From IMG/VR virus record IMGVR_UViG_3300047328_000094, positions 1 to 56,679 of that record: a stretch of DNA of 56,679 nucleotides. The stretch is one strand, 5' to 3'. Below, piece after piece: positions 24,362 through 33,491 of this stretch. Made by a program: the position numbers and the translations under genes. Numbering within the stretch: position 1 is the stretch's first letter; the number at the start of each line of letters is the position of its first letter. The DNA is from a virus. A model generated the notes under the pieces. It did not search any database. It was given only the letters and a program-made list of their open reading frames with translations, and was not told the DNA's origin.

Positions 24362-24894
24362 TGTCGCTGCAGCTGTTCAGCTATTCGGCCTTGGCGGCGG
24401 TCGCCGCGCGGTTGCAGGACCCCAACTATGGATATAACGCTAACGTCGCGGCTTATAACGCAGTCGCCAATGCCAGCGCCCCGACCGTGGACTTTAACAG
24501 TGGCACCCAGTTCTTTCAGGCTTATGCCGACATCGGCGACTTCGAGGACGGAACCGCCTTCGCCTATCCGCTGATGCAGGCGTATGTGATCAGCGGCCAG
24601 AACAAGAACGAAGAAAAGTTTCGCGAGTTCGCCGGGCCCGTCCAGATCGGGCTGGAGCTGTGGCACACCTTCTCGAAGGAAGAAGTGGACCCGCTGCTGA
24701 CGGAACTCACTGCGGCTGTGGCCGAGGCGGCGGTCTTTCACACGTTCAACGTCCATGGCGTGAATGCGTTTATTCCGGGATGCGGTCTGCTCTGGAGCGG
24801 ACTGATCAAGTATGCCAAGCAGCGCCTTCAGCCCTACGGAGAAGGCTTCCGGCTGGGTCAGGTCTTTGCGCTGACCTTTGAATTGCGAGTTTGA
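24361..24894 (+). CDS. tail/neck protein (177 aa), possible tail terminator
   Basis: ATG overlaps the previous stop (TGATG). It has no signal or membrane segment and is moderately helical. Its position between the morphogenesis protein and the major tail protein is where tail terminator or tail-joining proteins lie. The family is not recognised, so the function is inferred from order. Confidence 0.5.
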   Translation: MSLQLFSYSALAAVAARLQDPNYGYNANVAAYNAVANASAPTVDFNSGTQFFQAYADIGDFEDGTAFAYPLMQAYVISGQNKNEEKFREFAGPVQIGLELWHTFSKEEVDPLLTELTAAVAEAAVFHTFNVHGVNAFIPGCGLLWSGLIKYAKQRLQPYGEGFRLGQVFALTFELRV

Positions 24895-24904
24895 GGAGAG
24901 ACAC

Positions 24905-25282
24905 ATGGAATACAGATTCATCGGTGCCGAATCGCTCGTCGGTAATAACCGGCTGGATTCACTCGGTCAAAAGATCACGCTCAGCGAGGCCGATGGCCTC
25001 ATGGCGATGCAGGGCGGATGTGTCCTGATTCCGGCCGCCGAGTATCAAAAACTCGGCATAACGCCCGAGGAAGAGAAACAATGTCGGTTCGCTGCCCAGC
25101 GGCAAAAGATGCCGGAGGCGCTCAAAGCGAAGCTGGCGGCCGGCGTCCGGCGCTATCAGATTCTCATCGACGAAGCGGCCATGGGGATTGATGTGAGCAA
25201 CGTCAAAGGCGCATCCCCTGTTCTTCCGGCTCCGCCGCCGGTTCAAATGCCGGCAACGCCAGCAGAGGAGAAAGGTAAGTAA
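24905..25282 (+). CDS. hypothetical small tail-region protein (125 aa)
   Basis: ATG 24905 follows gaggagagac, a strong site. The N-terminal half may be mixed alpha/beta (YRFIGAESLVGNNRLDSLGQ, LPAAEYQKLGIT). The C-terminal 30 residues are Pro/Ala-rich, a likely linker or disordered tail. It directly precedes the tail tube gene. No family recognised. Confidence 0.5.
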   Translation: MEYRFIGAESLVGNNRLDSLGQKITLSEADGLMAMQGGCVLIPAAEYQKLGITPEEEKQCRFAAQRQKMPEALKAKLAAGVRRYQILIDEAAMGIDVSNVKGASPVLPAPPPVQMPATPAEEKGK

Positions 25283-26320
25283 ATGAGCTGCACGTATGTA
25301 TTAACACAGGACGAACGCCTCTACGTTCAGGTCGAAACCACCTGGGGCGTCGTTCCCAACACTGCCGGGGTTGCCTCGGTGGCTGGCTCCAACTGCTGCC
25401 GGGCCATCTCGCTCGAGCTTAATCCGAACCGCACGGTGCTGACCAGGCAGGACAAGACAGGCACACGCAGCATGCCGCCCGGGTCTCCCGGGCGTGAAGA
25501 CGGCTCCTGGAAAGCAAAGATGTCTCTTGCTGGCAATGGTACCGGCGGTATCAAACCCGACATGGACCCGTTCCTGCAATCCATCTTTGGACAGGCGCCT
25601 ACGACAGTAGCCAGCACCTCGGTGAGCTATGCGCTGAGCGATAACATCCCGTCGCTCTCCATCTGGAGCTTCCGGACCGACACGGCTGGTACCGGCAATC
25701 CCAATCAGCGAGTCAGTGTTGGAAGCGTGGCCACTTCGGCCACCTTCAATCTCGGCGAGGATATCGCCACCGTGGAATTCGATGGCGCCTCGAAGCTGAT
25801 CCTGGGCAGCTTCGATTACACGTCCCGCTCAACAGCAGGGGATACCGCCGGCCTTTCCGGCCTTTCGGCGTTCCCGGTACAGCCCACAAGTCCCGTGACC
25901 AATGGCAGCGCAGTGCAAGGATTTTACGGAGCGCTTACCATGGATAGCCAGGTCCTGACGACAATCCGGAGCGGCTCTCTCAAGATCGAGACCGGTAACA
26001 AGAACAGCAAGGTGTTCGGCACTCCTTATCCTGGCTGCCCTTACGGCGGCATTCGGAAGATCAGCTTTCAGTGCGATCTTTACGATGGTTCGGACACGGC
26101 CACCAAAGACATCTATCAGCGGGCCTATGACAAAAACCCAATCACCGTGATCATGCAGGTGGGAACAGCGACCGGAAACACCTGGACGTTCACCATCAGC
26201 GGCCTGCAGCTTGCACCTTACAGCTATGACGAAAGCGATCTCGCATACGCGCTGAAGTTTGGCGATTCCATGGCATCGAGCACGGCGGGCCTGACCGAAA
26301 TCGGCCTCAGCATCACATAA
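25283..26320 (+). CDS. major tail protein (tail tube)
   Basis: 345 aa, abutting the previous stop, with aaaggtaagtaa ahead. It is Thr/Ser/Gly-rich and beta-strand-rich throughout, with no signal peptide (GGIKPDMDPFLQSIF, TFNLGEDIATVEFDG, TIRSGSLKIETGNKNSKVFG). The fold style and location just before the assembly-chaperone pair and tape measure identify it as the tube protein that polymerises around the tape measure. Expected length for siphovirus tube proteins. Confidence 0.75.
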   Translation: MSCTYVLTQDERLYVQVETTWGVVPNTAGVASVAGSNCCRAISLELNPNRTVLTRQDKTGTRSMPPGSPGREDGSWKAKMSLAGNGTGGIKPDMDPFLQSIFGQAPTTVASTSVSYALSDNIPSLSIWSFRTDTAGTGNPNQRVSVGSVATSATFNLGEDIATVEFDGASKLILGSFDYTSRSTAGDTAGLSGLSAFPVQPTSPVTNGSAVQGFYGALTMDSQVLTTIRSGSLKIETGNKNSKVFGTPYPGCPYGGIRKISFQCDLYDGSDTATKDIYQRAYDKNPITVIMQVGTATGNTWTFTISGLQLAPYSYDESDLAYALKFGDSMASSTAGLTEIGLSIT

Positions 26321-26327
26321 CCGCCAT

Positions 26328-26555
26328 ATGTCGCAGCCATCCACGCCCTGTATTCTTCGCATCCTGCGTCGCACAATTGAGACACAGGTAAAACTCGCGC
26401 GCGTTCTGGCGGAGCCTCAGTTCCAGGACATCAGCCACCGGAAGCAGATTCTCGATGAGACACTGCTGGCAGCCGCGGAGTTCAACCGTCTCGTCCCCGA
26501 CTTCCAGCTCCAGATCGAGCCCCGAAAGAAACAGCCTGCAAAGAAACATGATTGA
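26328..26555 (+). CDS. small helical protein (75 aa), tail-region
   Basis: ATG 26328, eight bases after the tube stop. The protein is nearly all helix (CILRILRRTIETQVKLARVL, ILDETLLAAAEFNRL) and ends in a Lys-rich tail. It overlaps the next gene by 8 bp. It may be part of the tail-assembly chaperone set, but no signature is visible. Confidence 0.5.
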   Translation: MSQPSTPCILRILRRTIETQVKLARVLAEPQFQDISHRKQILDETLLAAAEFNRLVPDFQLQIEPRKKQPAKKHD

Positions 26556-27120
26556 CCTAACCAGTAAAACCCGCCATCCAAGCAAACTCCTGCCGGACGT
26601 CACCATCGTTATCAAGAAAATGTCGATGGGCGTCCGGCTCGCGCTACGAAAGGAGACCGCCGCCGCGGCGCGACGACTTGTCGAGGCATCTGACGAAGTT
26701 CAGCGCGTCTCGAAGGAGTTCAACGATTCCATCAAGGACCTGTCCGCACAGGAGCAGGCGACCACTCGTTGGCCGAAGGAATTGACCGATGCTTTCGAAG
26801 CTGCAGCGGCAGAACAGGAGGCGATCGACAAAGCCTATATCGATGTGTGCCTTGTCTCAATCGACGGAGCGACGATCGATGGTAAGCCTATCACCGCTAG
26901 CGATGTATACGAGCGTTGCGGGCCGGAATTCTTCCGCGAAGTCTCCGAAGTGATCAAGAGCGAATACGGTTTGACGGAGCGTGAGAAGGGGGAATCCGCG
27001 CCGCCTTCCATTTCCGGCGCAGCGGAGGGTGGCAGCGCGAAGAGTTTCAGTGCGGAGCCTGCAAGCGAAGAGGCAACTACCTTCAACGGAACTGCCGACG
27101 TTACTTCCCCGGTGATGTAG
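26548..27120 (+). CDS. putative tail assembly chaperone (190 aa)
   Basis: ATG 26548 overlaps the previous gene by 8 bp; in-frame upstream starts are rejected. Residues 1-150 form a helical domain (KMSMGVRLALRKETAAAARRLVEASDEVQ), followed by a Ser/Ala/Glu-rich tail. The place between tube and tape measure is that of lambda gpG/gpGT-type chaperones. A run of five G at 26987-26991 sits just after the last stop in the -1 frame; that frame then stays open to 27431, so a frameshift product is possible (see findings). Confidence 0.55.
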   Translation: MIDLTSKTRHPSKLLPDVTIVIKKMSMGVRLALRKETAAAARRLVEASDEVQRVSKEFNDSIKDLSAQEQATTRWPKELTDAFEAAAAEQEAIDKAYIDVCLVSIDGATIDGKPITASDVYERCGPEFFREVSEVIKSEYGLTEREKGESAPPSISGAAEGGSAKSFSAEPASEEATTFNGTADVTSPVM

Positions 27121-27128
27121 GCGAGACG

Positions 27129-27431
27129 GTGGACGGGATCCGTCCAAAAGCGCGTTGGCGGCCAATGTACACGCTGCCCGGAGGAATTGTGTATACGGTT
27201 CCGAGCGTAGATATTCAGGAGTGCCCGGTGTCTTATATCGGGGATGGTGTGGCGGAGTTGGTTCATGATCTGGAGCTGGCCAGGACGGTGCACGCGGCCT
27301 ACGGGGCACCGGTTCTGACAGAACCATTCTTGGAATGGCCGGTGAAAATGGCGGAAGTGCTGGACATATTGGAGCAGGAACGCAGGGCAGACGAGTATCA
27401 CGCATGGAAAGCTTCGCAAAAGAAGGACTGA
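27129..27431 (+). CDS. putative second tail chaperone (gpT-like), 100 aa
   Basis: GTG 27129 is the first start in this frame after the preceding gene's stop; ATG 27165 is an alternative. The protein has a compact beta/alpha N-terminus (YTLPGGIVYTVPSVDIQE) and a helical tail (AEVLDILEQERRADEYHAW). It ends 6 bp before the tape measure, the position of gpT-like partners. It might be made only as the C-terminal part of a frameshift fusion with the previous gene. Confidence 0.5.
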   Translation: MDGIRPKARWRPMYTLPGGIVYTVPSVDIQECPVSYIGDGVAELVHDLELARTVHAAYGAPVLTEPFLEWPVKMAEVLDILEQERRADEYHAWKASQKKD

Positions 27432-27436
27432 GCTAA

Positions 27437-30400
27437 GTGGCTGACGACATCCTGGAGCTGCTGTTTAAAGTCACCACCGCCGACGATGGCGGACTGAACC
27501 GGGTCGATCAGGCAGTTAAGAAGATCGGCCAGGATTCTGGCTTGACCGGCGCGGCGCTCCAGAACCTCGAAGCGGGCGTGCGCAAGTCGTTCGAATCGAT
27601 GGTCCAGTCCGGACTCACGTTTGAGCAATCGCTGAAGCGTATCTCGCAGTCTGGCGACACTATCGGGCGCGGAGTCGGCAACATCGCCAAAGACATGGTC
27701 AAGGCGCTGAACGACGCCGCGACCGCTGCCGGCAATCTTCAGCAGCGCCAGCAGCAACTTCAACAATCAGCAACGGGCTTGCAGTCCGCCCTTGGAAATC
27801 CGCTGCAGGCGATCGGGACCGTCGCCACAAACACCGCCGCCGCGCTGGGCCCTGTAGGCATCGCGATCATCGGTCTCGCCACAGTTTCGACCTTGGGCGC
27901 AAAAGCGATGTTCGACCTGGTCGACGCGCAAGGCCGCGCGGCACAGGCCACGCTCAACATGGCGAACCAGCTCGGCATTTCGACCGGGTCAATGCGCCAA
28001 ATGGAGGTCGAGGCCAAGATCGTTGGGCTCTCCTTCCAGTCCATGATGATTGCCTCGCGCAATCTGGCGGTTGGTCTAGAAGATCCTACCGGAGCGGGGA
28101 GGAATGCGGCGAAGGCGCTGAACGAACTCGGCGTGGCCACCCAGACCGCAAGCGGCGCCGTTCGCGGCGAGGGCCAGGTTTTTCAGGATGCAATCGAGCA
28201 GCTCGCAGGAATTGAAGATCAATCGAAGCGGACCGAGGAAGCAACCCGCCTCTTCGGCTCGCGCGGATCCGCCTCGCTCGTCGCGCTGGTAGCTCGCTAC
28301 AAGGAGCTGAAGCAGGCCACCGAAGAACTCGGATACGGAAGCACCGACCAACTCGTCCAGGGTTTAGCAAAGGCGCAAGAGAGCGTCAATAAGGTATCCG
28401 CGGCATGGGACCTTTTCAAAGCTAAGCTGGCCGAGAAAATAGCACCTATCGTTGTTCCGGTTTTGGTCAAGCTGACGGCCGCACTCAAACCCGACGATCC
28501 CGCCAATGCCATTGGTTCGAAGGGAGCGCAAGACCGCGCAACAAGAGAGAACCAGGCTTTCTATGGCGCCAATGGTGCCAGTGTGTTCAGTGCGCTCTTT
28601 ACCCAGCTCGGCCTCACGAGCGATCAGCTTAGGGGCGGCCTGGGCGGAGACAGGTTCGGTGGCCTAGCACTCGCAGATCAGACCAGGACCCAGGAACTCG
28701 CCGCCGGCAAAAGCATCACCGACAAGTTCAACGCCGAGTATGCCAAGACGTCAGAAGGCCTTGCGGCGCGCCTGCGCGAAAACTCGGATGCGCTGAAGAA
28801 GGTCACGGACAAATTAGCCTTGGGCGGTCTGAGCCAGAGCGCGGCCAGTGATCTCAGCGCGCAGGCGTCCAGCCTCGAAGCGCAGCGCTCCTCTCTAGAA
28901 GCACAAAAGAAAGCGCTGGAGCAGTCTCAAACTGAAGTTGCCAAGCTTCGGGATGACGCAAAATATCCCGATCTCCAATCGCCCATTGAATTTCGCAAGC
29001 TGATAGCGGAGCGCCAGAAAGAGCTGTCCGTTGTCGGACCAGGGAATGCCGGCCTCGTCGATGCGAGTCCAACCTTTGGAACGGACAAAATCAATGACGC
29101 GATACGCAACTTCTTCCAGAAAATCAGCGATGAGATTCAGAAGGATGCCGCGGGCGTCGTCAAAACGGAAGACCGCTTCGACCGAGGCGACCCGGACAGC
29201 GAAGCCTACAAAAAGCAGCTCAAAGACAATCTGGAGCTCGCGAAGCTGCAATATGACCAGTCGCAGAAACAGCTCAAGATCTTCGATGACTCAGACCGGG
29301 ATGCAGCTCGCGCGAAGCGTGACGCGGCCGTCAAGCTCGCAGAACTGAGCACTGGTGGATTCGGTGGCGGTGCGGGCGCGATTCTCACCGGCGCGCAAAC
29401 AAGCATTTCCGATTCTCAGCAGCAGTTCTCCGACCGCATAGCGGAGATTGAACAGGAGGCTGACGCGTACCGACAGGAGGGCGGCGATCGACTGACGCTG
29501 CAGAAGCAGCTCGGGGATCTGGCCACCCAGCAACTGCAGGCAGAGGCAGAGCTTCGCAAGGAAATCGACGCGGCGCAACTGGACTCCGCGGTCAAACTCG
29601 CCGAATACCAGAAACAGCAACTCGACAGCTACAAACAGCAGGGCGAACAGATCTTCGACGCGCTCCGCCAGCGTGGTGGCATTCAGCAATACTTTCGCGG
29701 TCAAGTGACTGATCTGGCCAAGGGTGTCTTCAGCAATGTCACGGCTCCGGTATTGCAGCAGATCGGCCAGAGCCTGGGATCCGCCGGCAGCGCGATTGGC
29801 GGTAACAGCGGCATCTTTCGGGGCACCGCGCTCGATCCTTCCCGGGCCGAGTCGCCGCAGGTGCGATCGCTGGATCTGAACAGGGCATCGCTCGACAAGA
29901 ACACAGCGGCGCTCGGCAATATCACGCGAATCTATGGCGGCGGATCCAGCGCCGCGCCCGCAGGCAGCGCGCCGTCGTCGCTGCTTCGAACTCCTGGCTT
30001 CCTGCCCTCTTCCACCGCCAGCGCAGCGGGCGCGGATCCGCTGTCCGATATCGAAGGATTTCTGGGCGGCGCTGGCGGGGTCGGACCGGTGGCGGGTGCA
30101 ACCGCAACGCTAACCGACGCCATCTCGACAAACACGGACGCCACGAACAAACTGACGGCCACCTATTCAGGGACACCGGTGGGCGGCCAGGCCGCAAGCG
30201 TACAGAGCGGATCCGTAGGCGCCAGCCTTACGAAGCTCGTCGGCGGAGGGGGCAGCGGAGGCGGTTCAGATAATCAATTTCTCGACGGGCTGCTTGGCAT
30301 CGTCGGCGGAAAAGGTGGAATCGGCGGAGGCGGACTGTTCGCGGGCCTGAATTCCAACGCCGGCATGACAGGCACGTACCGGGCGGGTAACATCATCAGC

Positions 30401-31057
30401 AGTGCGGCCGACGTCGGTACCGGTATTTACGAATCGGTCAATCAGTTTTCCAAGGGCGGGGCGGCGGGAATCGCCGGCGGCCTGGGAGCGGCGTCACTCA
30501 CCGCCGGGCAGCTCGCCGGCGGCCCGAGTAATCCGCTCGGGCTCGGCCTCGATATCTTCGGCGGCGTCATGGAGCTGTTCAAAGGCTTGCTCCCGAACCC
30601 TGCCGATATAAGGGCCGCGCAGATTGCCAACCAGACGGCCTATAACCAGTACGTTGCACCGCCGCAGATCAACCAAGCACTCAATCAGGCCGGCTTCCAG
30701 ACGTACACCGACAAGACTGGCCAGGTGCAAGCCAGCGCCTATTCGAGCATTCAGGAAACGCAGCCTTATAAATATTTGAGCCCGATTCCTCAGCCCATCG
30801 GAAGCCTCTATCAAAACTGGGTATCGGCGCCGGGCCAGATCATCGAGCCGTACCAGGCACCCGCCGCGACACCAACCTATGCGCAGCAGCCGGGCGTAAC
30901 GTATACAACCACCGTCAACCTCCAGTCGTGGGATTCGAATGACGTGGGATCGTTCGTGAACAAGAATTCCGCATCGTTCGCCAGTGCCGTTCAAAAGGAA
31001 GTGCAGAACGGGCATCCGGTCGGGCTGGCGCTGCAATCAGCCTTGGTGGGGACTTAA
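27437..31057 (+). CDS. tail tape measure protein
   Basis: 1206 aa, GTG with aaggactgagcta ahead. N-terminal: Gln/Leu-rich helices; a hydrophobic, glycine-containing segment at ~124-157 that could insert in the host membrane during DNA entry. Residues ~370-800 are long coiled coil (KLRENSDALKKV, LDSYKQQGEQIFDAL). The C-terminal third is Gly/Ala/Ser-rich. No muramidase or peptidase motif is visible. At ~0.15 nm per residue it would set a tail of roughly 180 nm. It guides tube length and is ejected ahead of the DNA. Confidence 0.88.
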   Translation: MADDILELLFKVTTADDGGLNRVDQAVKKIGQDSGLTGAALQNLEAGVRKSFESMVQSGLTFEQSLKRISQSGDTIGRGVGNIAKDMVKALNDAATAAGNLQQRQQQLQQSATGLQSALGNPLQAIGTVATNTAAALGPVGIAIIGLATVSTLGAKAMFDLVDAQGRAAQATLNMANQLGISTGSMRQMEVEAKIVGLSFQSMMIASRNLAVGLEDPTGAGRNAAKALNELGVATQTASGAVRGEGQVFQDAIEQLAGIEDQSKRTEEATRLFGSRGSASLVALVARYKELKQATEELGYGSTDQLVQGLAKAQESVNKVSAAWDLFKAKLAEKIAPIVVPVLVKLTAALKPDDPANAIGSKGAQDRATRENQAFYGANGASVFSALFTQLGLTSDQLRGGLGGDRFGGLALADQTRTQELAAGKSITDKFNAEYAKTSEGLAARLRENSDALKKVTDKLALGGLSQSAASDLSAQASSLEAQRSSLEAQKKALEQSQTEVAKLRDDAKYPDLQSPIEFRKLIAERQKELSVVGPGNAGLVDASPTFGTDKINDAIRNFFQKISDEIQKDAAGVVKTEDRFDRGDPDSEAYKKQLKDNLELAKLQYDQSQKQLKIFDDSDRDAARAKRDAAVKLAELSTGGFGGGAGAILTGAQTSISDSQQQFSDRIAEIEQEADAYRQEGGDRLTLQKQLGDLATQQLQAEAELRKEIDAAQLDSAVKLAEYQKQQLDSYKQQGEQIFDALRQRGGIQQYFRGQVTDLAKGVFSNVTAPVLQQIGQSLGSAGSAIGGNSGIFRGTALDPSRAESPQVRSLDLNRASLDKNTAALGNITRIYGGGSSAAPAGSAPSSLLRTPGFLPSSTASAAGADPLSDIEGFLGGAGGVGPVAGATATLTDAISTNTDATNKLTATYSGTPVGGQAASVQSGSVGASLTKLVGGGGSGGGSDNQFLDGLLGIVGGKGGIGGGGLFAGLNSNAGMTGTYRAGNIISSAADVGTGIYESVNQFSKGGAAGIAGGLGAASLTAGQLAGGPSNPLGLGLDIFGGVMELFKGLLPNPADIRAAQIANQTAYNQYVAPPQINQALNQAGFQTYTDKTGQVQASAYSSIQETQPYKYLSPIPQPIGSLYQNWVSAPGQIIEPYQAPAATPTYAQQPGVTYTTTVNLQSWDSNDVGSFVNKNSASFASAVQKEVQNGHPVGLALQSALVGT

Positions 31058-31510
31058 ATGACACCGGTATTCCAGACACGTTTTGGCCGCGGTAACGGGA
31101 ATTGCCTCACCGCGTGCATAGCATCTGTTCTTGACCTGGCCATTGACCAGGTTGCGGAGTTTGCTGACTCGCACGAAGAGTGGTTCGCCGCATTGTCCGA
31201 CTTCTGCGAGGCGCTGGATCTCACGCTTCTTTATTGGGGTTCCGAAGTGCATCAAGGTGTGTTCGCCTCCAACACCGACCTCATCATTTTGTTGAGCGTT
31301 GCCGGAGAAGAGGAGCTTCACGCCGTAGTGGGCAAAGCCGTCATCGAGGAGCGTCCTCGGCCCGGGCATTCCGGCTGGCGCGCCGAGGTAATCCACGATC
31401 CGAATCCGCGCGGTACTGGACCGGTTGAGTCGGCGTTTGGCTTCTTGATAGTGAAACGAAATAGGCAAATCGTGAGCGGGACCAATGGGAGACCGAAATG
31501 GACCGTCTGA
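31058..31510 (+). CDS. C39/papain-like cysteine peptidase-fold protein
   Basis: 150 aa, starting directly after the tape measure stop. GNGNCLTACIASVLDLAIDQVAEF at the N-terminus resembles the Cys-containing helix of C39-type peptidases (nucleophile Cys16), with ELHAVVG (His88) and VIHDPNP (Asp114) completing a C-H-D triad. The order Cys-His-Asp is as in papain-fold enzymes. In this place, after the tape measure, many phages carry NlpC/P60-type tail peptidases that open the cell wall. So a tail-tip peptidase is likely, but activity is inferred. Confidence 0.6.
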   Translation: MTPVFQTRFGRGNGNCLTACIASVLDLAIDQVAEFADSHEEWFAALSDFCEALDLTLLYWGSEVHQGVFASNTDLIILLSVAGEEELHAVVGKAVIEERPRPGHSGWRAEVIHDPNPRGTGPVESAFGFLIVKRNRQIVSGTNGRPKWTV

Positions 31511-31535
31511 AAAGCAGGCTTAGGAGGCCGCGGTA

Positions 31536-31895
31536 ATGGCGGCGTTTCCCACGCTCACCTGCGGGGCCGTGGTCATGGCCGGGTCCAGTTACTCCGTCGC
31601 TTTCCCCGCCACTGTGGTCCGCTTCATCGGCGGCCAGGAGCAGCGCTGGGTCAAAGGCCAGCAGCGGGCAACAGATATTGAGATTGTCCTGGTGGACATC
31701 TCGCAATATGACATCTCACAGGTGCGCGCGTTTTGGATTGCAGCCAAAGGAGCGGCCGGGACGAGTTGGTCGATCACGATTGACGGCATAACCTATACCA
31801 ACATGGCGTTTGCCGATGACAACTTTACGCCGGTCCTCTCCGATTCCGGCGGCGACCTGTGGAATCTCACACTGAAAGCGATGCAGACAATTTAG
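31536..31895 (+). CDS. minor tail protein (119 aa)
   Basis: ATG follows aggaggccgcggta, a very strong site. The protein is beta-rich (SYSVAFPATVVRFIGG, WSITIDGITYTNMAF) without a signal peptide. Its place, after the tape measure and before the large distal proteins, suggests a distal-tail or lambda gpM-like protein. No motif gives a family. Confidence 0.55.
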   Translation: MAAFPTLTCGAVVMAGSSYSVAFPATVVRFIGGQEQRWVKGQQRATDIEIVLVDISQYDISQVRAFWIAAKGAAGTSWSITIDGITYTNMAFADDNFTPVLSDSGGDLWNLTLKAMQTI

Positions 31896-32738
31896 ATGCT
31901 GGTCTATCCGCAGTTGACGAATGCCATGATTGCACAGCGCGGCTACCAGCCGATAGCCGCTTTCAAAACGACTGTCCAGGATACGGACGCAGGCCTGCGA
32001 ACTGCTTGGAGCTGGTACGGCGGCGCGCTGGCCGGTTTCCCGACAGGTCCTCTTTATAACTGGAAGCTGGGTTACAGCATCACTGATGCCGAGCGTATAA
32101 CGCTCGAAGCCTTCTTCGCCTCGGCTCTGGGCAAGTTCTCGCAGTTCACCTACCTTGACCCAGCCGGGAATCTCTGTCAAATATCCGAAGACTTCACCAA
32201 CTCGGCCGCATGGGCGCTGACCGGCGTTACTGTCACGTCCACTGGGCAGGCGGATCCATTCGGCGGCACGAGTGCCTGTGTTTTGACGAGCAGCGCGGCG
32301 AACGGAGGTATTGTTACGCCTGTGCTGCCCGCGACAGCCGCGGCCCTCGGCGTTGTGCTCTGCGGCTCCGTCTACGCAAAAGTCTCCACCGCCATGAATC
32401 TCTTTTTGGCTTTGAGTAACGGCTCTTCGCCGCTGGCATCTGCGACTGTCGCACTGCCTGCGAATATTTGGCGGCGCATCAGTGTGTCCGGTCATTTGAC
32501 CAGCGCCAGCCAGATCGAGTTTCAGATCGGCGGCGATTCGACGTGGAGCTCTGGAACGGCCATTTCGCTGTTCGGAGCGCAATGCGCCCCGAGCTGGGGA
32601 CCTGGCGGCTACGCGAAAACGCCGGGCGATTACGGCTATCACCCGAATGTTCGCTTCGACATGGACGCTATCAAATGGACCCGGTCCGACTATAACGTGA
32701 ACTCGGCCACAGTGATGCTGCGGGAATTCTCCACCTAA
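31896..32738 (+). CDS. minor tail protein with gpH-like/DUF2460-type N-terminus (280 aa)
   Basis: Starts at the base after the previous stop. The first ~95 residues contain WKLGYSITDAERITLEAFFASALGKFSQFTYLDPAGN, which resembles DUF2460-type distal tail proteins. The middle, ~100-240, is a jelly-roll-like beta domain (VTVTSTGQADPFGGT... ISVSGHLTSASQIEFQIGGD), possibly carbohydrate-binding and inserted. The C-terminal WTRSDYN...REFST closes the fold. It may contact the cell surface. Confidence 0.55.
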   Translation: MLVYPQLTNAMIAQRGYQPIAAFKTTVQDTDAGLRTAWSWYGGALAGFPTGPLYNWKLGYSITDAERITLEAFFASALGKFSQFTYLDPAGNLCQISEDFTNSAAWALTGVTVTSTGQADPFGGTSACVLTSSAANGGIVTPVLPATAAALGVVLCGSVYAKVSTAMNLFLALSNGSSPLASATVALPANIWRRISVSGHLTSASQIEFQIGGDSTWSSGTAISLFGAQCAPSWGPGGYAKTPGDYGYHPNVRFDMDAIKWTRSDYNVNSATVMLREFST

Positions 32739-32755
32739 ACCAACCCAAGAAACAA

Positions 32756-33004
32756 ATGAGCCAAAAAACCTATCACATCAGCAACCCCATTCAATTTCTC
32801 GCCATGACATGGCCGGTCCCGGCCGGATCGCTTATCTTCTGGTCACAGCGCGGCGCAGGAGGCGTGCTCTTATTTCTCGATGTTCACTATATTCAGTCAA
32901 CCGAGGGGAACTATGCTTTTGATCTGGAACTGGAGGCGGGAGACCTGATCAGCGTTGTGACATTCGGGGCGGCTGCAGGGGCGAGCGAAACGGTTGTGGT
33001 GTAA
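32756..33004 (+). CDS. small hypothetical protein (82 aa)
   Basis: ATG 32756; hydrophobic and beta-rich (FLAMTWPVPAGSLIFW, LLFLDVHYIQS, YAFDLELEAGDLISVVTFG). No TM helix is clear. It sits before the membrane-protein pair. Possibly a small tail-tip subunit. No family. Confidence 0.45.
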   Translation: MSQKTYHISNPIQFLAMTWPVPAGSLIFWSQRGAGGVLLFLDVHYIQSTEGNYAFDLELEAGDLISVVTFGAAAGASETVVV

Positions 33005-33068
33005 GCGGGGATCACTCCACCAGATAAATCCGTAAGCAAAGTCTCCAATCAAGCCGCACTTAACGATC

Positions 33069-33467
33069 ATGAGTCAATCGGCCACAGGCCAATCCATAGA
33101 ACCAAGTCGTGAGAACAGAAATTCGTCCGTCAGCGTGTGGAAGATCGGCGCCGGCGTTTTCCTTGGCATCGCCGGTATCATTGGACTGATTCTTGTCATT
33201 GCTATTTGGCAAATAATGGCGGACTCCATGAAGGAAGTCCGGTCAGCCGGCACCGACGCCATCAAGACCGTGCGCCGCGACACGCTTTGTGCTTCCAGCG
33301 TCGATGATCTGTTTTCAGGAAGAGGCCAAAAGATATTCCTCTTTACCGGTGACACCGTGAAGCCGCAGATGGTGACCGGATCTTACGCCAACGTTCTTCC
33401 TGTCACCGGAAGAAATAGCAGCGCCATGCCGAAAGGCTGCTGGATGTCGGGGGACGATCTTCAGTAG
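33069..33467 (+). CDS. single-pass membrane protein (132 aa)
   Basis: Residues ~24-48 form one long TM helix (IGAGVFLGIAGIIGLILVIAIW), preceded by a Ser/Asn-rich N-terminus and followed by a polar domain with Cys residues. Its topology is probably C-terminus outside. It lies within the tail genes together with a lipoprotein gene 24 bp downstream, so it may be a moron (membrane exclusion or lysis-related). It is not clearly a holin: only one helix and a large domain. Confidence 0.6.
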   Translation: MSQSATGQSIEPSRENRNSSVSVWKIGAGVFLGIAGIIGLILVIAIWQIMADSMKEVRSAGTDAIKTVRRDTLCASSVDDLFSGRGQKIFLFTGDTVKPQMVTGSYANVLPVTGRNSSAMPKGCWMSGDDLQ

Positions 33468-33491
33468 CAGTGCATTCGATAGCATGGGCGG

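Noticed and set aside
31716-32642. 308-aa minus-strand frame in the minor tail region
   Set aside because: Arg-rich shadow opposite two well-supported tail genes.
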